The notes beneath the pieces were generated by a model, which made no database searches, had not been told where the DNA came from, and worked only from the letters and a program-made list of their open reading frames with translations. This document shows, in pieces, positions 60,680-64,000 of a stretch of DNA of 64,000 nucleotides. Position 1 is the stretch's first letter; every line of letters starts with the position of its first letter. Source of the stretch: Paenarthrobacter nitroguajacolicus JCM 14115 (GTDB lineage Bacteria; Actinomycetota; Actinomycetes; Actinomycetales; Micrococcaceae); contig BBFS01000005.1 of assembly GCA_001313365.1 (NCBI GenBank), forward strand, positions 42,770 through 106,769, in the 5' to 3' direction. The translations under genes and the position numbers were made by a program.

Positions 60680-61484
60680 TTTCCGGCTTCGAATCGATCC
60701 AGCTCACCACACTCATCCTGATTGTGGTGGCCGGATTCGCGGCAGGCTGGGTTGACGCCGTAGTTGGGGGGGCGGGGGGGGACTGATTCAGCTCCCCCCC
60801 GCCCTGCTGCTGGTCCCCCCCGGCATCACGCCGGTCCAGCCTTGGCCACGAACAAGATGGGCTCCATCTTCGGGACCACCACAAGCGCGGTCACCTACTA
60901 TCGCCGCGTCGGCCCGGATCTCAAGACCGCGATTCCCATGGCGGTCATCGCACTCGCCGGGAGCTTCGGCGGGGGCCATCCTTGCTGCGTCTCTTCCGGC
61001 CAGCGTCTTCAAACCGATCATTGTGGTGGCGCTGATCGCCGTCGCTGTTTTCACTGCCTTGCGTCCCGGCGCCGGTGAACTGACGACGCTACGCCATGAT
61101 GGCCATAAGCATTACGTGGTGGCCTGCCTTATTGGCGGCGTCATCGGCTTTTATGACGGCCTGATCGGCCCCGGTACTGGCTCGTTCCTGGTGATTGCCC
61201 TCGTTTCGGCGATGGGCTACGCCTTCCTCGAGGCCAGTGCCAAGGCGAAAATCGTCAATATGGCCACCAATGCCGGAGCCTTGATCTTCTTCCTCCCGCA
61301 CGGCTCATTGCTCTGGGGCGTGGGACTGGTCCTGGGCCTGGCAAACATGGCGGGGGGCTATCTCGGGGCCAGGACCGCCGTTGCGAAGGGAAGTAAGTTC
61401 GTGCGCCTCGTTTTCCTGGTGGTGGTGGCGGCGCTGATCATCAAACTTGGCATGGACGTCTGGAATGAGAACTTCGCAGCGTAG
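60676..61484 (+). CDS. TauE/SafE-family permease
   Basis: About 268 residues from GTG 60676, overlapping the proS stop. Eight hydrophobic segments with the twin family motifs [20 protein letters not shown] and [20 protein letters not shown], and [20 protein letters not shown]. Members move sulfite, sulfoacetate or other organic anions; the substrate here is unknown. Frames break at G/C runs near 60775 and 60820, and at 60973. Probably co-transcribed with proS. Confidence 0.88.
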
Positions 61485-61512
61485 CAGCGCTGCGCATGGC
61501 AGGACCTTGGGA

Positions 61513-62554
61513 TCAGGCCGCTTCGCCGGGATCGGGGGAGATCATGGGCCGATGGCAAGGTGTCCAGTGTGCTGCCGGCGAGGGTGCTGGCGACCCATAG
61601 GGAGCGGGCAAGGTCACCGCCGTGAGGTACAGAACGCTTGGCGGCATACCACAGAGCGTTTTGCACCTCTCGGGCGATGCTCCATTGCCGGGCAACCTCA
61701 GGGTCCAATCCAGCCGCTTGGCTGAAGTCATGGCACCGCTCCAGCAACCCGGCCTCCGGGTCGGTCCGCGGAAGGTCGTGGATGCGGTTCCACAGGATGG
61801 GGGGGCGACGGCGAACTCCGCTTCGCCTATCTGTGGTTGGGGGGGATCTATGGCCAGGTAATCTCCGCGGAGGGAAAGTCTTTCGGCAGTTGTGGTGGCA
61901 AGGATATTCATGAAGTGAAGGTCAGTGTGCACCAGGACATCCGTGCCGGAACGGCGACCCACGGCTCCACGCGTCTGGCACACCTCCAGTGCCGCTTCAA
62001 GGAGCCACCTCGGGAAGGGGGCGGTCAAGACGCTCCCATTCTGCAGGGAGCTCATCGCTCCACCGCTCGGCGGTTGCCGCAACATGGTCGAAAGCCCGCC
62101 ACTCAAGTCGGTCATCGGGCTGGATCGAGAGCTCGCGCATGATGGTGCCCCCCCATACGTCCCTGGCTTCGTCCAACGGGGCGTCCTGGAGCCAGCGTGA
62201 GGCGTCCAGGCGTTCAAGCAACATGGAGCAACTTGCGTCGTCGGACGCCAGGAGGCGAACCGCGCCGCGGCCATTCCAAAGCGCCAGCGCGTGGCGCTCC
62301 ACCAGAGCTTCTTCATGGGGGAAAGCGATCTTCAGTGCTGCGGGTGCGCCGCTCTGAAGAACAGGCACCACCAAGGCTCCGTGACCGTTCCAAGGCTCAG
62401 TGCCTGGCGCCAGGTCCACTGATAGCTGCCAGCGGTCCAAAGCAGCCGCGATAAGCCCCCCCGGGAGGCTGGCCAGCCAATCCCTGCCCGCGGAGTCGCG
62501 GTTGTACCGGGCGTGGAGGTCGCCCGGAATGGGAATCATCGCGTGAAGGCTCAC
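61513..62554 (-). CDS. Aminoglycoside/hydroxyurea phosphotransferase-like kinase
   Basis: About 345 residues. The N-terminal lobe has LAPGTEPWNGHGALVVPVLQ and PAALKIAFPHEEALVERHAL. The catalytic loop is VLVHTDLHFMNILATTTAER and the metal site is YLAIDPQPQIGEAEFAVAPI, as in the APH(6)/hydroxyurea kinase family that includes streptomycin 6-kinases. Frames break near 62020, 61850, 61800 and 61525. Whether it gives resistance cannot be judged; many soil actinobacteria carry such genes without a known phenotype. Confidence 0.8.
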
Positions 62555-62588
62555 GCCAACAGCCTAACTCCGAGTCAACGCGAGCCTC

Positions 62589-63314
62589 CTAGAAAACGCC
62601 GCTGGCGCCCAACAGGGTTCCGATCGAGTATGTAGCGGCCAGCGCCAAAGCACCGCCGAGCACTACCCGGACTGCCGCGCGGAAGCGGGAAGCGCTGCCT
62701 ATCCAAGCACCAACGCGCCGGTGATTGCCAAGGCCAGGAGAACTGCGATGAACGTCAAAGGCACCCGCAGCTCCGCGGGAGGAAGCAGGATGGCCAGCAT
62801 AGGTAGCACCGCTCCCAAGATGAATGCCACGGCAGAAGCCAGGGCTGCGTTCCAAGGACTGACGATGTCGTCTTCATTGATATTCAGCTCGGCCGAGAGG
62901 TGGGCGGCCAACGCGTCGTGTTCGGTCAGTTCCTGCGCAACGGCCCGGGCTGTCTTGGTGCTGAGCCCCTTGGCCTCGTAGATCGCGGCCAGCTCTTCGA
63001 GTTCATCCTCCGGTTGCTCCGCCAGTTCTCGTTTTTCTTTTTCGATCAACGCTTTTTGGGTGTCGCTTTGGCTGCTGACTGACACGTATTCACCCAAAGC
63101 CATTGAGATGGCGCCACCCACCAAGCCGGCCGTGCCTGCGGCGAGGATGCTGCCAGTGCTGGTCGTGGCGCCTGCTACACCCACCACAATCGCGGCGACG
63201 GACACGATGCGTCATTGGCGCCGAGGACTCCTGCGCGCAACCAGTTCAACCGGTGGGCCAGATCGTCCCGGTGAGGTTCGTTCTCGTGTGTGGTGGCAGT
63301 TTCTGTGGAAGCCA
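62589..63314 (-). CDS. VIT-family (vacuolar iron transporter-like) protein
   Basis: About 240 residues from ATG 63314. Marks are RLNWLRAGVLGANDASVSVA, GTAGLVGGAISMALGEYVSV, SSQSDTQKALIEKEKRELAE and the C-terminal pair of helices ending LAATYSIGTLLGASGVF. The Asp/Ser motif and MALGEYVSV are the metal-path signature of CCC1/VIT1 homologues, which move Fe2+ or Mn2+. Frames break near 63208 (one base missing in ANDASVS) and 62700. Confidence 0.88.
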
Positions 63315-63366
63315 TGCACTAAGCCAAGCACTGGCAGTCCGCCCTGACCAGCATGGCTAGGCTGGC

Positions 63367-64000
63367 CTATCCGCCGTTGGAAGTGGAAGTGGGTGTAGTG
63401 GTGGGCGTCGGCAGGGAAGGCAGCTCGCCGGCGTCGAGCATGAGTCCCGGCAACGCAGGCAGGCGCGCCCAGGCAGCGCTCCTCCGGGCAGCGGCCAGGA
63501 GGCCGTCAACGGCCCACGTCCGGGTCTCGTCCGTAGACAGGCAACCAGGTCACCGAGGCGAGGCAGGGAAGCAAGTTCAACGGAACCCAGGAAAGCGGCC
63601 GGGTCTTGGGCGAATTGTTCCGGCAGCTGGTAGCCCGCCTCGCCTGGAGGTGCGTCCGCGCAGTTGGCGCTGGTAAGCGATTCTGCCTGCTGGAGCAGTA
63701 CCTCGTGCATTTGCAAGTACTTGGCAGCAGCCGCCGAGTTCGAAGCGTCCAGCCGCTTCAGCGCCACCTGGTAAACGTAGATCGCTTCCTGCTGCGAGCG
63801 AACCACCGCAGCCAGGGCGGTGTCGGTAGTGGCGGAGGTCGGCTCCGGGGGGGTGGGGGGGCTGGCTGACGGACAGGAGGCCGCAAGGGGGGGCGTTGCC
63901 GCAGGAGCTTTGGTGCCTGCTGCTGTTGGCTGCTGTGGCATCGGTAGCTGCCACTTCGCAGCCAGCCTTTCCGCCTGAAGCAGTTGCGCGGTTCCGACGG
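63367..64000 (-). CDS. DUF4439 ferritin-like protein, C-terminal part (runs off the window)
   Basis: The gene enters from the right edge and ends at TAG 63367-63369. Visible parts: QLLQAERLAAKWQLPMPQQP, an Ala/Pro/Thr-rich linker, then the DUF4439 four-helix bundle: TALAAVVRSQQEAIYVYQVA, LKRLDASNSAAAAKYLQMHE and VLLQQAESLTSANCADAPPG. A Thr/Pro/Ser-rich tail ends in STSNGG. Secreted members lie under the ferritin-like clan; function unknown. Frames break near 63535 and at G runs near 63850-63895. Confidence 0.75.

Overview
The window looks like a piece of a high-GC actinobacterial chromosome from the Micrococcaceae, close to Arthrobacter or Paenarthrobacter. The evidence is the gene order rpsB-tsf-pyrH-frr-cdsA, the order dxr-site-2 protease-ispG-GNAT-proS, GTG starts, strong Shine-Dalgarno sequences, and actinobacterial protein variants. 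The assignment rests on recognised protein families and gene order; no database search was run.

Sequence quality dominates the reading. G and C runs of 6-8 bases occur throughout. Wherever a conserved protein crosses one, the family usually implies a run of 4-5. Single-base indels occur elsewhere too. Most long genes are therefore split over two or three frames although both halves are well conserved. I treat these as one gene each with likely sequencing or assembly frameshifts, not as pseudogenes, and give the inferred full extent.

Layout. 1-5302: right end of a prophage or integrative element. It holds a leftward early operon (small proteins, ERF/Rad52-like annealing protein, HTH proteins), a rightward immunity block (repressor, ImmA-type peptidase), a tyrosine integrase, and an attachment site made of the 3' half of a tRNA-Met(CAU). 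5306-8151: a large SF1 helicase with a C-terminal PD-(D/E)XK-type nuclease, a candidate defence gene. 8281-9589: acyl-CoA dehydrogenase with an operator. 9659-15492: M23 peptidase, then rpsB, tsf, pyrH, frr, cdsA and a DivIVA-like gene. 15489-22251: a LytS/LytTR two-component system placed between two DUF485-symporter pairs. 22338-25329: PHP-domain protein and membrane proteins.

25477-29771: Lrp regulator and a branched-chain 2-oxoacid dehydrogenase (E1 alpha, E1 beta, E2). 29867-33362: epimerase, TetR, and an unusual epimerase-hydrolase fusion. 33413-42104: TetR and a leucine/isovalerate catabolic operon (carboxylase beta and alpha, acyl-CoA dehydrogenase, CoA transferase A and B, MaoC hydratase, CitE-like lyase). 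With the dehydrogenase upstream it carries the same set of functions as the Mycobacterium tuberculosis Rv2495c-Rv2504c locus. 42101-49734: carbohydrate ABC importer without its own ATPase, two Gfo/Idh oxidoreductases, a ThuA protein and a LacI regulator, with two identical 12-bp operators.

49731-55374: lipase maturation factor protein, dxr, site-2 protease, YciI, ispG. 55328-58401: GNAT, and a TetR-ABC exporter operon with a palindromic operator. 58527-64000: a 37-residue ORF, proS, TauE/SafE permease, aminoglycoside/hydroxyurea-type kinase, VIT-family transporter and the C-terminal part of a DUF4439 protein.
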